Source of the DNA: Prochlorococcus sp. AG-355-A09
GTDB lineage: Bacteria; Cyanobacteriota; Cyanobacteriia; PCC-6307; Cyanobiaceae
DNA: 64,000 nucleotides
Direction: 5' to 3'
NCBI GenBank assembly: GCA_003280995.1
Contig: QCDG01000004.1
Location: 1 to 64,000 of the forward strand
The notes beneath the pieces were generated by a model, which did not search any database, was not told where the DNA came from, and worked only from the letters and a program-made list of their open reading frames with translations. This document shows positions 38,454-48,038 of the stretch, piece after piece (the stretch's first letter is position 1; each line of letters begins with the position of its first letter). Both the position numbers and the translations under genes were made by a program.

Positions 38454-38978
38454 ATGACTGAAACAAAAGATCTAATAATCATTACGGCTAGTTGTGGTAA
38501 AAATCTAGAACTTTCTGAAAAATTTCTTGAAAAAAGTAATGAACTGAACATAAGTTCTGAAATTTTAGATCTTACTACTCTTGATATTCCATTATTTAAT
38601 CCAAGAATTCACAGCAAAGAAAATATTCCAAATGAAATAGAAAAATTAAAAAAAAAGCTTTTCGAGATTGAAAGGTGGGTGATTTGTGCGCCTGAATATA
38701 ATGGATCTATACCTCCCATTCTCTCCAACTTCATAGCATGGCTATCTATTTCGGGAGATGACTTTAGGAATTTATTTAATGGTCAACCTATTGCAATTGC
38801 AACATTTTCTGGTGGTATAGGGTTAGAACTACTGACCTCATTACGAATTCAATTAGTGCATTTAGGAAGTCAAGTATTAGGAAGACAACTTTTGTCGTCA
38901 TATAGTAAACCTATAGATACAAAAACTATTGAAGATATTATTCAAAGACTTTTACAAATGAAAAAATTAAAAACATAA
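38454..38978 (+). CDS. NAD(P)H-dependent FMN reductase-like flavoprotein
   Basis: A 174-residue flavodoxin-fold protein of the NADPH-dependent FMN reductase/azoreductase family, marked by the FMN-binding loop CAPEYNGSIPPILSNFIAW. It starts 17 bases after flv1 and therefore belongs to the flv3-flv1 transcript. It could supply reduced flavin or electrons to the flavodiiron pair, although both already carry reductase domains; that link is inference. The last 60 bases before the next convergent gene hold no other feature. Confidence 0.85.
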   Translation: MTETKDLIIITASCGKNLELSEKFLEKSNELNISSEILDLTTLDIPLFNPRIHSKENIPNEIEKLKKKLFEIERWVICAPEYNGSIPPILSNFIAWLSISGDDFRNLFNGQPIAIATFSGGIGLELLTSLRIQLVHLGSQVLGRQLLSSYSKPIDTKTIEDIIQRLLQMKKLKT

Positions 38979-39002
38979 ACTTTTAATAGCTAAAAATTAA
39001 TC

Positions 39003-40835
39003 TCACTTTTTCTCATTCCAAACTTTTAAAATTTCTCTTGCCATTGGCAGGGCGTGAACAGATCCACCACCAGGAGTATTCTGTGCAAAAGCAACTACAA
39101 GTAATTCGCTATTTTCAGAGGGTGTAAAGCAAACGAACCAAGCATGATCTGAGCCACCTTCACCATCTTCAGCAGTTCCTGTTTTACCTGACACTGGAGG
39201 TAAATTTGAAACTCCATAATTAATTGATACTCCTGTGCCAGACTCTACTACTTTCCGGAGACCACTTTTTATCAATTGAATATTTTGTGGGTCAATGTCA
39301 ATTGGAATACGTTTTTTATCTAAAAGACTTTCTTCATCTTTTTTAGTCAAATGTGGAGTAACTAAATAACCTCCATTTGCAATAGCAGCATAAGCTCTAG
39401 CTATTTGAATAGGAGTAACTTGAACAACAAATTGTCCAATAGACATACTCGCAATATCTTCTGGGACCCATGGAGTTCTTCCTGGTTGCCCCCATCCTCT
39501 GCCTTTTTTAGCCCACTCACTACTTGCCACTAATCCTTTATTTTCTTGTTCAGAAATTTCAATTCCAGATAAAGAATTAAAACCAAGCTTTCTAGAAACC
39601 TTATGAATTTCATCAACTCCTGCACCATATCCGACTTGATAAAAAAATGTATTACTCGAAACTCTTAAAGCATCTTCATAACCTATTACTCCAAAACCTA
39701 AATCATTGTGTTCCCTGAAACATTGGCTTCCATAAGTGATACATGGTTTCGTATCTAACATTGTTTCTCTAGGAAATTTTCCACTTTCCAAGCCAGCTAA
39801 AGCCGTTACAATTTTCCAAACGCTTCCTGGATCGTAGGCATTTAATGCTCTATTAAATAAAGGTTTTTCAGGAGAATTAAAAAGTGTATTATATTCTTTC
39901 TCAGGTTTAAAATCCTTTGAGAAAAAATTTAAATCGAATGTAGGTTTACTTGCCATGGCTCTTATTGCACCATCTCTTGGATCCATTACTATTATTGCTC
40001 CAGCTTTTTTATCTTTAAGAACCTCCTCAGCAACTAACTGCAGATTAAGATCGATTGTTAGTTGAATATCATTACCTTGTACTGAAGGTCTTATACCCAA
40101 TGATCTTTGAAATTTTCCTAATGAATTTACTTCAACCATTTCTCCGCCCCATTCACCTCTTAGAAAATCTTCGTAAACATATTCAATTCCCGTCCTGCCG
40201 ATTAAGTCATTTAATTTATAACCCTTCTTAGATAAAAATTTATATTCTAATTCAGTTACTGGCTGAGTATAACCAATCACATGGGCAGCAAGGGATTTAT
40301 AAGGATAATTTCTAATTAAATTGGTAGCTATTTCAAAACTAATTAAATTACCTTCATTCTCCTTAAATTTTATTAATTGATCTACATTTAAATCATCAAG
40401 AATAATTACTGAGAGTTTCTGATTTTTTAGACCATCAGAGTATTTTTTTTGAATTACATTACTATCAATATTTAACAAATTAGAAATAATTGATTTATGT
40501 TGTTCCCAATTGCTTTTTTTAACATATTGAGGCTTTATTATTAAAGAATATTTCACTCTACTATTTGCAAGAACATTACTATTTTTATCTAGTATCCTTC
40601 CACGTATTGGCTGCGAAGCAATAAGTCTGATCCTATTCTCATCTGACATTTTCTTAAAAGATTCATAATTTAAAAGTTGTAAAAAAATTAACCTTAATAG
40701 AATCAATAAAAAGGAAACAGAAGAAAAAATAAGTAAGACTAGTGGTTGTCTTTTTAATGAAATAAGTTTTTTATTAGGACTTGTTTTTATCAAAAATATA
40801 AATTTATTTAAATATTGTTTTTTCCAATAAAGCAA
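39003..40835 (-). CDS. mrdA: Penicillin-binding protein 2 (peptidoglycan transpeptidase)
   Basis: A 610-residue class B PBP for cell elongation, anchored by one N-terminal helix (VLLIFSSVSFLLILLRLIF, about residues 32-50). The dimerisation domain begins at RGRILDKNSNVLANS. The transpeptidase motifs are SxxK in DPGSVWK, SxN in SSNTFF and KTG in SGKTGTAED. The start is TTG at 40835, as no ATG precedes the anchor, and it overlaps the upstream small gene by 32 bases. It closes a long minus-strand run that begins with cbiD. Confidence 0.93.
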   Translation of the reverse strand: MLYWKKQYLNKFIFLIKTSPNKKLISLKRQPLVLLIFSSVSFLLILLRLIFLQLLNYESFKKMSDENRIRLIASQPIRGRILDKNSNVLANSRVKYSLIIKPQYVKKSNWEQHKSIISNLLNIDSNVIQKKYSDGLKNQKLSVIILDDLNVDQLIKFKENEGNLISFEIATNLIRNYPYKSLAAHVIGYTQPVTELEYKFLSKKGYKLNDLIGRTGIEYVYEDFLRGEWGGEMVEVNSLGKFQRSLGIRPSVQGNDIQLTIDLNLQLVAEEVLKDKKAGAIIVMDPRDGAIRAMASKPTFDLNFFSKDFKPEKEYNTLFNSPEKPLFNRALNAYDPGSVWKIVTALAGLESGKFPRETMLDTKPCITYGSQCFREHNDLGFGVIGYEDALRVSSNTFFYQVGYGAGVDEIHKVSRKLGFNSLSGIEISEQENKGLVASSEWAKKGRGWGQPGRTPWVPEDIASMSIGQFVVQVTPIQIARAYAAIANGGYLVTPHLTKKDEESLLDKKRIPIDIDPQNIQLIKSGLRKVVESGTGVSINYGVSNLPPVSGKTGTAEDGEGGSDHAWFVCFTPSENSELLVVAFAQNTPGGGSVHALPMAREILKVWNEKK

Positions 40836-40947
40836 TGGTTGATTTTATCTCTTTAAGTCTATTGATTAAATCTTGAAAATCATTATCTTCATTGTTCAGA
40901 TCGAACTCGTCATTTTCAAGATTATTTGAATTTAAATTTTCACTCAT
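40804..40947 (-). CDS. Small acidic protein upstream of mrdA, unknown
   Basis: A 47-residue acidic protein from ATG at 40947 (MSENLNSNNLENDEF) ending LEKTIFK. The frame is open for another 36 codons upstream but that part looks non-coding. The second half (FQDLINRLKEIKSTIALLEKTI) could form an amphipathic helix or short coiled coil. It overlaps the mrdA start by 32 bases, so a translational coupling is possible. Similar short acidic coiled-coil proteins are seen in picocyanobacteria, but I cannot name a family. Confidence 0.5.
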   Translation of the reverse strand: MSENLNSNNLENDEFDLNNEDNDFQDLINRLKEIKSTIALLEKTIFK

Positions 40948-41056
40948 AAAACTTATACTTTTTAAAGCAATTATTTCAATTAATGGAATTCTAAATAACA
41001 AATTTATTTTTTCAAAATTATTTTTACTTAGATACTTAAAAAATATCAAAAACAAA

Positions 41057-41665
41057 TTAATTTAATTTATTTATATTTTGTTCAAAATAAGGATTACAAC
41101 TATTCTTTGATATCCCTAAAGACCACCCAACAAACGAAGAAATAAATATCGTAACAATTAACGGCAAAATTGCTTGTTGAGTATTTGTAAGACTGAACCA
41201 TTCTCTCCAGCTATTAAAAAATCTTTCTCTTTGAAATTTTCTTTTTTCATTTTCTAATAATCTCGTTTTTTTGGCGAAAGATTTTGTTACCCATTTTTCG
41301 AATGGAGTTTTTTTTGTAATCGCCATCTTCCTCTCCACTTCTAATAATTGTCCAGAACTAAGATAAGGATGAAATGTACTTATCAATTCAAGAGTTTTTA
41401 AAAACATCTCAACAGTTGCATCTTTTATGAGCTTCTGCTCATGACTCAAATCAGCCCACTCTATTTCTGGATAAAAACGATTCCTGTTTGGTGCAATTTG
41501 ATCATCTGACATTTGACCAGGTTCTCTAAGCCATCTATTAGTGTTTTCGTCAAATCTTCTCCAATATAAAAAAGGATTAATAAAAATTGTTTTGCCAGAT
41601 ACTTTGACTACATCTTGTTGCAGATGATTAGTTATCTTTCTTTCAGAATTTTTCGAATTTATCAA
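41057..41665 (-). CDS. Conserved tail-anchored protein of unknown function
   Basis: A 202-residue protein, soluble for about 165 residues with a C-terminal membrane helix (AILPLIVTIFISSFVGWSLGI). The Trp/Arg/Pro-rich stretch FINPFLYWRRFDENTNRWLREPGQMSD looks like conserved coding sequence rather than AT-rich noise. No family is recognised. The start is apparently TTG at 41665. It lies between the PD-(D/E)XK gene (80 bases) and the small acidic gene, on the same strand. Confidence 0.7.
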   Translation of the reverse strand: MINSKNSERKITNHLQQDVVKVSGKTIFINPFLYWRRFDENTNRWLREPGQMSDDQIAPNRNRFYPEIEWADLSHEQKLIKDATVEMFLKTLELISTFHPYLSSGQLLEVERKMAITKKTPFEKWVTKSFAKKTRLLENEKRKFQRERFFNSWREWFSLTNTQQAILPLIVTIFISSFVGWSLGISKNSCNPYFEQNINKLN

Positions 41666-41745
41666 AAGTCTAAATTATTAATCTAATTAAAGATTATCTT
41701 TTATTCACTATTTTTCCAGAAATATGAAAAATTATCCTATGAATA

Positions 41746-42459
41746 TTAAGTTATTGATAACTGCCAACGCTTCTTTAAATAATTACAGTATTCACACTTT
41801 AATGAAGGTTTGGGGAAATTATCCGAACGTAATAAATTAACCGTATCAATTATCTTATTCTCTACCCATGAAGTAGAACAATCTAATTTAATTAGATGTA
41901 CGTCAAAATTTAATTGGTTATTAAATAACTCTTCATTTTTCTTTCCATTGAAAAATAAAAGATAAGCTTCATTAGCCACTTGAAAACCATTTTTTTTAAA
42001 TAACCACTGATACATTTCTAATTGTCTCTTATAGGCTTTTGCATATTCGTATTTATTAAAAGTCTCAGACCAATCAAAATTATTTCTAGAAGTTGCTTTC
42101 ACATCAACAATAATAAGATCACCATTTTTTTTCTGCCAAATATCATCGACAGCACCACCAAAATCATAGTTGTGTTCTATTGACAGATATCTTATCCCTT
42201 GAAAATTACTTCTCCAACGTTCTAAATCTTTGTGTTTGAAAGGCACAGCATCAATTCCATATTCAATAAATAAAGGATGCGGCTCCTGAATTTTTCTATA
42301 GTAATCAAATTCATTTTTACATAAATTATCTACAGCTATATTTAAAGTAAATGGCAATGATGGCGGCTTTATTTGATATTTTTTATCCAGTACACAACAT
42401 CTTGGACAACTAAGATATTTCTCAACTGTAGATCGACTTAATTTAATAATATCGGGCAT
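41746..42459 (-). CDS. PD-(D/E)XK nuclease superfamily protein with Cys clusters
   Basis: A 237-residue protein with a RecB/Cas4-like nuclease core: GGAVDD (Asp105), IIVDVKATS (Asp119, Lys121) and the motif RQLEMYQWL (about 145-153). It also has a CPRCC cluster at residues 18-22 and CEYC at 222-225, placed as in iron-sulfur RecB-family nucleases such as Cas4 and AddB, though with a different spacing. No cas, addA or other repair gene is adjacent; guaA is upstream. It probably cuts or resects DNA, but the partner is unknown. Confidence 0.78.
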   Translation of the reverse strand: MPDIIKLSRSTVEKYLSCPRCCVLDKKYQIKPPSLPFTLNIAVDNLCKNEFDYYRKIQEPHPLFIEYGIDAVPFKHKDLERWRSNFQGIRYLSIEHNYDFGGAVDDIWQKKNGDLIIVDVKATSRNNFDWSETFNKYEYAKAYKRQLEMYQWLFKKNGFQVANEAYLLFFNGKKNEELFNNQLNFDVHLIKLDCSTSWVENKIIDTVNLLRSDNFPKPSLKCEYCNYLKKRWQLSIT

Positions 42460-42531
42460 TAGGTTGTAAATCTCATTTAAAAATTTCTTGCTTCATTAAA
42501 AAACTTTAATTTTTTTTTAAAATTTGAAGAC

Positions 42532-44118
42532 CTACTCCCACTCAATAGTTCCAGGTGGTTTACTTGTAATATCATAAACAACTCTATTAACTGAACTTAC
42601 TTCGTTTACGATTCTATTTGCAATCCTCTCCAAAATCTGAAAAGGAATTTTTGACCAATCGGCTGTCATACCATCTTCACTAGATACACAACGTAAAACT
42701 ATTGGCCATGCATAAGTCCTTTTATCACCCATAACTCCGACTGTTTTTACAGGTAGCAATACTGCAAAAGCTTGCCAAATATCATTGTAAAGTCCTGCTT
42801 TTTTAATTTCATCTCTTACTATCCAGTCTGCATCTCTTAAACAATCAAGCTTTTCATTATTCACCTCTCCCAAAATTCTTATAGCTAATCCCGGTCCTGG
42901 GAAAGGATGCCTTTTTATAATTTCATCCGGCAAACCTAAAGCAGCTCCCACTTTTCGTACTTCATCCTTAAAAAGTTTTCTTAATGGCTCAACTAATTTA
43001 AATTGTAAGTCTTTTGGCAATCCACCCACATTATGATGACTTTTTATTTTTACAGCGATTCTTTCTCCTGTTTTAGGATCAATATTAGTCCCAGCACTTT
43101 CAATAACATCAGGATAAAGAGTACCTTGGGCTAAATACTGAAAAGGTCCCAATCTATTACTTTCTTCTTCAAATACTCTAATAAATTCTTTACCTATAAT
43201 TTTTCTTTTTTGTTCTGGATCAGTAATACCTTTTAATTTGGCAATAAACCTTTCCCTTGCATTAATATATTCAACTTTTATTTGAAATTTCTTATCAAAA
43301 AAATTCATTAGAAATTCTGGTTCACCTTTTCTCATGAAACCTTGGTCTATAAACATGCATGTAAGCCGATTTCCTATAGCTTTATTGAGAAGAAAAGCAA
43401 GAGTTGAAGAATCAACTCCTCCAGATAAGGCAAGCAAAACTTTTTTATTACCAACTTGCTCTCTTATCCTTGGAATAGTTTCCTCTATATAGGTTTCGGT
43501 TGTCCAATCAGCCGCACAACAAGAAATTTTATAAACAAAATTTTTAATTACTGTCATCCCAAACTCTGAATGAATAACTTCAGGATGAAATTGTACGCCA
43601 AATAATTTCTTTAAATCATTTGAAATTGCTGCATGGAGTGTGTTCTCCGTATGAGCAATTTTATTAAATCCATCAGGCAAACAATTAATAGAATCGCCAT
43701 GACTCATCCACATAATTGATTTATCTTCCACATCAGAAAGGAGGTCAGATTCTTGATCTATATTTATTGGTGCCCTACCATATTCAGCTCTTTTAGTTGC
43801 TGAAATAACAGATCCTCCAAGTTCTTTGACCATTAATTGCATTCCATAGCATATGCCAAGAATAGGAATTCCTAAATTAAAAATTTTTTCATCACATTTA
43901 GGAGCATTTTTTTCATATACAGAATTTGGGCCTCCGCTTAAAATAATCCCCTTAGGATTAATATTATTAATTTCCTCAATTGAAATGTGATTACTTACTA
44001 CAAGAGAAAAAACATTAGTTTCTCTAATTCTTCTAGCAATCAATTCAGAATATTGAGATCCGAAATCCAAAATTATTATTGAAGGATCTCGTTCTTTTTT
44101 TAAAGTTATTTGACTCAT
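42532..44118 (-). CDS. guaA: GMP synthase (glutamine-hydrolysing)
   Basis: Converts XMP to GMP using glutamine and ATP. The class I glutamine amidotransferase domain occupies residues 1-200 (nucleophile in LGICYGMQL, then FHPEV), and the PP-loop synthetase domain follows with [11 protein letters not shown]. It ends with the dimerisation domain, [15 protein letters not shown], which is the universal GuaA C-terminus. Length 528 is normal. It follows cbiD by 54 bases on the same strand. Confidence 0.98.
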   Translation of the reverse strand: MSQITLKKERDPSIIILDFGSQYSELIARRIRETNVFSLVVSNHISIEEINNINPKGIILSGGPNSVYEKNAPKCDEKIFNLGIPILGICYGMQLMVKELGGSVISATKRAEYGRAPINIDQESDLLSDVEDKSIMWMSHGDSINCLPDGFNKIAHTENTLHAAISNDLKKLFGVQFHPEVIHSEFGMTVIKNFVYKISCCAADWTTETYIEETIPRIREQVGNKKVLLALSGGVDSSTLAFLLNKAIGNRLTCMFIDQGFMRKGEPEFLMNFFDKKFQIKVEYINARERFIAKLKGITDPEQKRKIIGKEFIRVFEEESNRLGPFQYLAQGTLYPDVIESAGTNIDPKTGERIAVKIKSHHNVGGLPKDLQFKLVEPLRKLFKDEVRKVGAALGLPDEIIKRHPFPGPGLAIRILGEVNNEKLDCLRDADWIVRDEIKKAGLYNDIWQAFAVLLPVKTVGVMGDKRTYAWPIVLRCVSSEDGMTADWSKIPFQILERIANRIVNEVSSVNRVVYDITSKPPGTIEWE

Positions 44119-44172
44119 GTATAAAAGTTAACTCAATTTATTTACAAAAGCATAATGCATCACAAATTAATC

Positions 44173-45285
44173 TCATTGAAAATAAGAAATATAATCATTG
44201 CCGTTAATTCCAGCCCACCTGATTTTTCTTTTTCTATCAAAAATGATTGATGCGATTTCCATATCGGTTTTTACATACCTATTTACATAAGTAAAAGAAC
44301 GCTTCTCGATCGTATTTGATAAATTCTTGAATAATTTATCAGCTAAAGATTTATTAAATCTTTCAAGAAGTTGTAATGCATTTTCAAGATTATCTAACTG
44401 AGATAATTCAACTATTATTTCAGGTGGTAACTTTTCTTGAACGGCTAAATAAACAAGAATCTCAATTCTTGCATCAGCCAAATGATTATGTGTATGAAAA
44501 ATACCGCCTGCTAATTTAATTAATTTCCCGTGATAACCAAAAAGAATTACAGTTTTAACTTTTTTTATTGCAGCATCAACTAATAGTGGGCCTATCCAAT
44601 TTCCGATTTTGATAATTGGCAAATTAACATTATAAGATCTGGCTAAATTTAACCCATTTTCACCAATAACAAATATAACTTCCCCTTTAAAATCATTTTG
44701 AATTAACTTTGCTAAATTATTTTTAGCCTCTTCTAATTGATCAGGTGAAGCACTCGAATAAGTCTCAGCAGAAGTACCAATAATAGATAATCCATCAACA
44801 ATGCCAAATGACTTATTACTAGTTCTTTCTGCTAAAAACGCCCCATTTGGAAAAATAATTTCTAATTGCAAATTAAAGCCGGCAGGAATACTATCTAATA
44901 AATTTTCATATAAAACTTCTTTGGCAAAATTAGAAATGCATATCTCTGATGTATCTTCTTTTATGCCAACACCAGATCCTGCAATAATATTTATTGGAAT
45001 TGTTTGAACAGGAGTATTAAAAGAAATTTTTTCTAAAGAGGCTATTGTCCATATCTCTAAGTTTTGTGTAATGTCGAGATCTAAGCCAGACTTTGCAAAA
45101 GTAATTCCTAATGCATGCGTGTCATCTTTAAGTAAACCAACGGAATGAATCTCGATTTTTATGTCTTTTTTTTCATTAGGAATTTTTATTAGTTCATAAT
45201 TATTAAATGGTAACCCTACTAGTTTATTTAATGCTGACCTAGCAGCTCCAGCAACCCACAAAGGTAAAGAAAATCCTTTTTTCAA
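44173..45285 (-). CDS. cbiD: Cobalt-precorrin-5B C1-methyltransferase
   Basis: CbiD of the anaerobic (early-cobalt) corrin pathway, 370 residues. Landmarks are the early VAGAARSAL, IIAGSGVGI in the middle and HGKLIKLAGGIFHTHN, which is characteristic of CbiD. This lineage makes pseudocobalamin, so the pathway is expected; other cbi genes are not in the window. The start is TTG at 45285. It heads the minus-strand series towards mrdA and diverges from the aminotransferase gene across 60 bases. Confidence 0.92.
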   Translation of the reverse strand: MKKGFSLPLWVAGAARSALNKLVGLPFNNYELIKIPNEKKDIKIEIHSVGLLKDDTHALGITFAKSGLDLDITQNLEIWTIASLEKISFNTPVQTIPINIIAGSGVGIKEDTSEICISNFAKEVLYENLLDSIPAGFNLQLEIIFPNGAFLAERTSNKSFGIVDGLSIIGTSAETYSSASPDQLEEAKNNLAKLIQNDFKGEVIFVIGENGLNLARSYNVNLPIIKIGNWIGPLLVDAAIKKVKTVILFGYHGKLIKLAGGIFHTHNHLADARIEILVYLAVQEKLPPEIIVELSQLDNLENALQLLERFNKSLADKLFKNLSNTIEKRSFTYVNRYVKTDMEIASIIFDRKRKIRWAGINGNDYISYFQ

Positions 45286-45345
45286 ATCAAGTAATTGAAA
45301 AATATATAATGAGAACTAATCTAAGAATGACCTATTTAATAAAAA

Positions 45346-46509
45346 GTGGCCATACAACAAAAATTATCATTGATGATTCCTGGACCCACACCAGTTCCAG
45401 AAAAAGTTTTACAAGCATTAAGTAAACATCCAATAGGCCATCGCAGTAAAGAATTTCAAGATCTTGTAGAGAGTACAACTAAAAATTTACAGTGGCTTCA
45501 TCAAACTCAAAATGATGTTCTAACAATCACTGGTAGTGGGACTGCCGCAATGGAGGCTGGAATAATAAATACCTTAAGTAGAGGAGATAAAGTAATTTGT
45601 GGAGAAAATGGAAAATTTGGCGAAAGATGGGTAAAAGTCGCTGAAGAATTTGGTCTGGAAGTAATAAAAATTAATTCCGAATGGGGTACTCCACTTGATC
45701 CAGAAAAATTCAAAAAGGTATTAGAGGAAGATAAACAAAAGGAAATAAAGGCGGTTATTTTGACTCATTCTGAAACCTCAACAGGTGTAATTAATGATTT
45801 AGAAACTATTAGTTCATATATTCGTGCACACAACAAAGCCTTATCAATTGTTGACTGCGTTACAAGTCTTGGAGCTTGCAATGTACCAGTAGACGAATGG
45901 AAATTAGATATCGTTGCTTCAGGATCACAAAAGGGATATATGATTCCTCCAGGGCTTAGCTTTATATCAATGAGCCAAAGAGCATGGGAAGCTGCAGAAA
46001 AATCTAATTTACCAAAATTTTATTTAAATTTAAAATCCTACAGAAAAAGTCTTTTAGCTAACAGTAATCCTTACACCCCAGCAGTTAATTTAGTTTTTGC
46101 ATTAGATGAAGCTTTAAAAATGATGAGAGAAGAAGGCTTAAATAACATTTTCTTAAGACACAATAAACACAAATTAGCGATGAGCAATGCAGTAAAAGCT
46201 TTAAATCTAAAATTATTTGCTGATGAACAATATTTAAGTCCTTCAATTACTGCAATAAAAACTGAAGGAATTAATGCTGAAGAGTTTAGAAAAACAATAA
46301 AGAATAATTTTGATATTCTACTTGCAGGTGGTCAAGATCATTTGAAGGGAAAAATATTCAGAGTTGGACATTTAGGTTATGTAAACGATAGAGATATTAT
46401 TACGGTAGTTTCTGCTATGAGTAATACACTTCTCAACCTCGGTAAAATTACAGCCCAACAAGCTGGTGAAGCGTTAGTTATGGTATCAAAATATCTAGAA
46501 GAAAATTAA
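45346..46509 (+). CDS. Alanine/serine-glyoxylate aminotransferase family protein
   Basis: A 387-residue class V PLP aminotransferase. The N-terminus MIPGPTPVPEKVL and GHRSKEF, and the PLP Lys in SGSQKGYMIPPG, place it with alanine:glyoxylate and serine:glyoxylate aminotransferases; older cyanobacterial annotations call it a soluble hydrogenase subunit. It could recycle glyoxylate from photorespiration, but the amino donor is not certain. The start is GTG at 45346. Confidence 0.9.
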   Translation: MAIQQKLSLMIPGPTPVPEKVLQALSKHPIGHRSKEFQDLVESTTKNLQWLHQTQNDVLTITGSGTAAMEAGIINTLSRGDKVICGENGKFGERWVKVAEEFGLEVIKINSEWGTPLDPEKFKKVLEEDKQKEIKAVILTHSETSTGVINDLETISSYIRAHNKALSIVDCVTSLGACNVPVDEWKLDIVASGSQKGYMIPPGLSFISMSQRAWEAAEKSNLPKFYLNLKSYRKSLLANSNPYTPAVNLVFALDEALKMMREEGLNNIFLRHNKHKLAMSNAVKALNLKLFADEQYLSPSITAIKTEGINAEEFRKTIKNNFDILLAGGQDHLKGKIFRVGHLGYVNDRDIITVVSAMSNTLLNLGKITAQQAGEALVMVSKYLEEN

Positions 46510-46510
46510 A

Positions 46511-46708
46511 TTAAGTACCTGGCTCTTCAACATTTCCACCTAATTCAACAATCTTTTTTCTAAGAACGGTTGATTTTTTTTCATCACCTTTAGTTTGAGC
46601 TATTGCAAGAGCAAATTCCAATTTTTCGAGCTGGTGACCACCCTCAAAAAAAGATAATTTTTTCTTTATGCGGTTTTTATTATCTTTGTAAGAAATTTGT
46701 GAAGACAT
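46511..46708 (-). CDS. Conserved small basic protein, unknown
   Basis: A 65-residue basic protein, likely two helices (KKKLSFFEGGHQLEKLEFAL and KKSTVLRKKIVEL) with no membrane segment. Its regular helical pattern and the conserved-looking ending GGNVEEPGT argue for a real gene. It converges with the aminotransferase gene one base apart. No named family. Confidence 0.65.
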   Translation of the reverse strand: MSSQISYKDNKNRIKKKLSFFEGGHQLEKLEFALAIAQTKGDEKKSTVLRKKIVELGGNVEEPGT

Positions 46709-46841
46709 AATAAATCATGCTTTAGTTAATATTATGCCAACAAAAGGTGACATTACGAGAGAAAACTAAAAAATTTATTTGACTATAAACTTAAACAAAA
46801 AAAATTTTTTCTAATATTATGTTCAAACATCCTTGAAATTT

Positions 46842-47354
46842 ATGCCTAACATAAATCTAATTTACTATCTTTTTGCAGGTTGTATTTTTGGAGCTTTAGC
46901 TCTAAAAACAGGTATTCCTGCTGCTCCTTTAGCAGGTGCTTTAATAGGCGCAAGCATAATTAGCATAAGTGGCAAAGTCGAGATCGCTGAGTGGCCAATC
47001 GGAACAAGAACAATTTTAGAAATCGGAATTGGAACAGTGATTGGTACATCATTAACAAAAGACTCATTAGTTGAAATTCAAAATTTATGGAGGCCAGCTA
47101 TATTAATAACTTTTACTTTAGTTATTACTGGATTAGCAATTGGATTATGGACAAGCAGATTACTTAATATAGATATCATTACAACAATTCTAGGCGCTGC
47201 ACCAGGAGGAATTAGCGGCATGAGTCTTGTAGGGTCTGAGTACGGAGTGGGACCTGCAGTAGCGACTTTACACGCTGTAAGATTGATTACTGTACTCTTA
47301 ATTCTTCCTTTAGTTGTTAAATGCTTGAATATATTTGGAGTGATTAAATCTTAA
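46842..47354 (+). CDS. AbrB-family (ammonia monooxygenase-like) membrane protein, single domain
   Basis: About 170 residues with five or so hydrophobic segments. The glycine-rich AGALIGASIISISG and the GAAPGGISGMSLVGSEYG motif identify the AbrB duplication family of membrane proteins. Most members have two such modules and about 350 residues; only one is present. Function is unknown for the family and the ammonia monooxygenase label is misleading. ATG at 46842 is preferred over TTG at 46833. Confidence 0.82.
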   Translation: MPNINLIYYLFAGCIFGALALKTGIPAAPLAGALIGASIISISGKVEIAEWPIGTRTILEIGIGTVIGTSLTKDSLVEIQNLWRPAILITFTLVITGLAIGLWTSRLLNIDIITTILGAAPGGISGMSLVGSEYGVGPAVATLHAVRLITVLLILPLVVKCLNIFGVIKS

Positions 47355-47410
47355 ATTTCTATAGACATATTCACAATTAAAGATATTTTTAAATAGAAGA
47401 TAAAAGCCTA

Positions 47411-47875
47411 ATGCAAAGATTAAAGAAGAAAAAACTAATACCATTAGCGTTGGGAATTTTGGCCCCTCTAACCCTTATTACACCAAGAGTAAATGCAAGT
47501 GCATTTGGAGCAGAAATTTTTTGTACTATGAGGGATGGCGGAAATGACCATGAAAGTAGTTGGGATGCAGCTTACACATATATTAAAAAACAAAAGGGAG
47601 GATTCTTCAAAGTTTCACCTAAAAATGCAGCAGCGCAAATTACTGAAACAGTTATAAGAGAAAGAGAAAAATTTAGTTATTGCGTTGAATATTTAGATAA
47701 TCTTCATCCAAATAGACAACTAATACGAGATTTAGAAAAAGAAGAAGAAAGAAAAGAAAAAGAAGCAAAAGATAGAGAAAAGAAAAGAAAAAAATTAGAA
47801 AAAGAATTAGAAGAAACTAAAGAAGAAATTTCTGAAAACTTTACTGATGAAACACTTGATAGATATAGTTATTAA
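47411..47875 (+). CDS. Secreted or lumenal protein with charged helical tail, unknown
   Basis: A 154-residue protein with a signal peptide (basic start, LIPLALGILAPLTLI, cleavage likely after VNA or NASA near residue 30). The mature region has two Cys (CTMRDG and YCVEY) and SSWDAAYTYIKKQKGGFFKVSP, then an almost pure Lys/Glu helix (about 112-140). The two Cys could form a disulfide. No named family is recognised. It stands 56 bases after the AbrB-like gene. Confidence 0.72.
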   Translation: MQRLKKKKLIPLALGILAPLTLITPRVNASAFGAEIFCTMRDGGNDHESSWDAAYTYIKKQKGGFFKVSPKNAAAQITETVIREREKFSYCVEYLDNLHPNRQLIRDLEKEEERKEKEAKDREKKRKKLEKELEETKEEISENFTDETLDRYSY

Positions 47876-48038
47876 TTGAGGTTTCAGATAGATAATAAAT
47901 TTGGCCAAATTTAATAAATTTTATTTTGTATCTAAATACACTAAATCAAATTTTACTGGCAAATTTAAGCTAAAAAGCAAAAATAAATATTGACTTTTAA
48001 TATATTCAAGCCATTATTTATTTAACTAAATATTCTGA

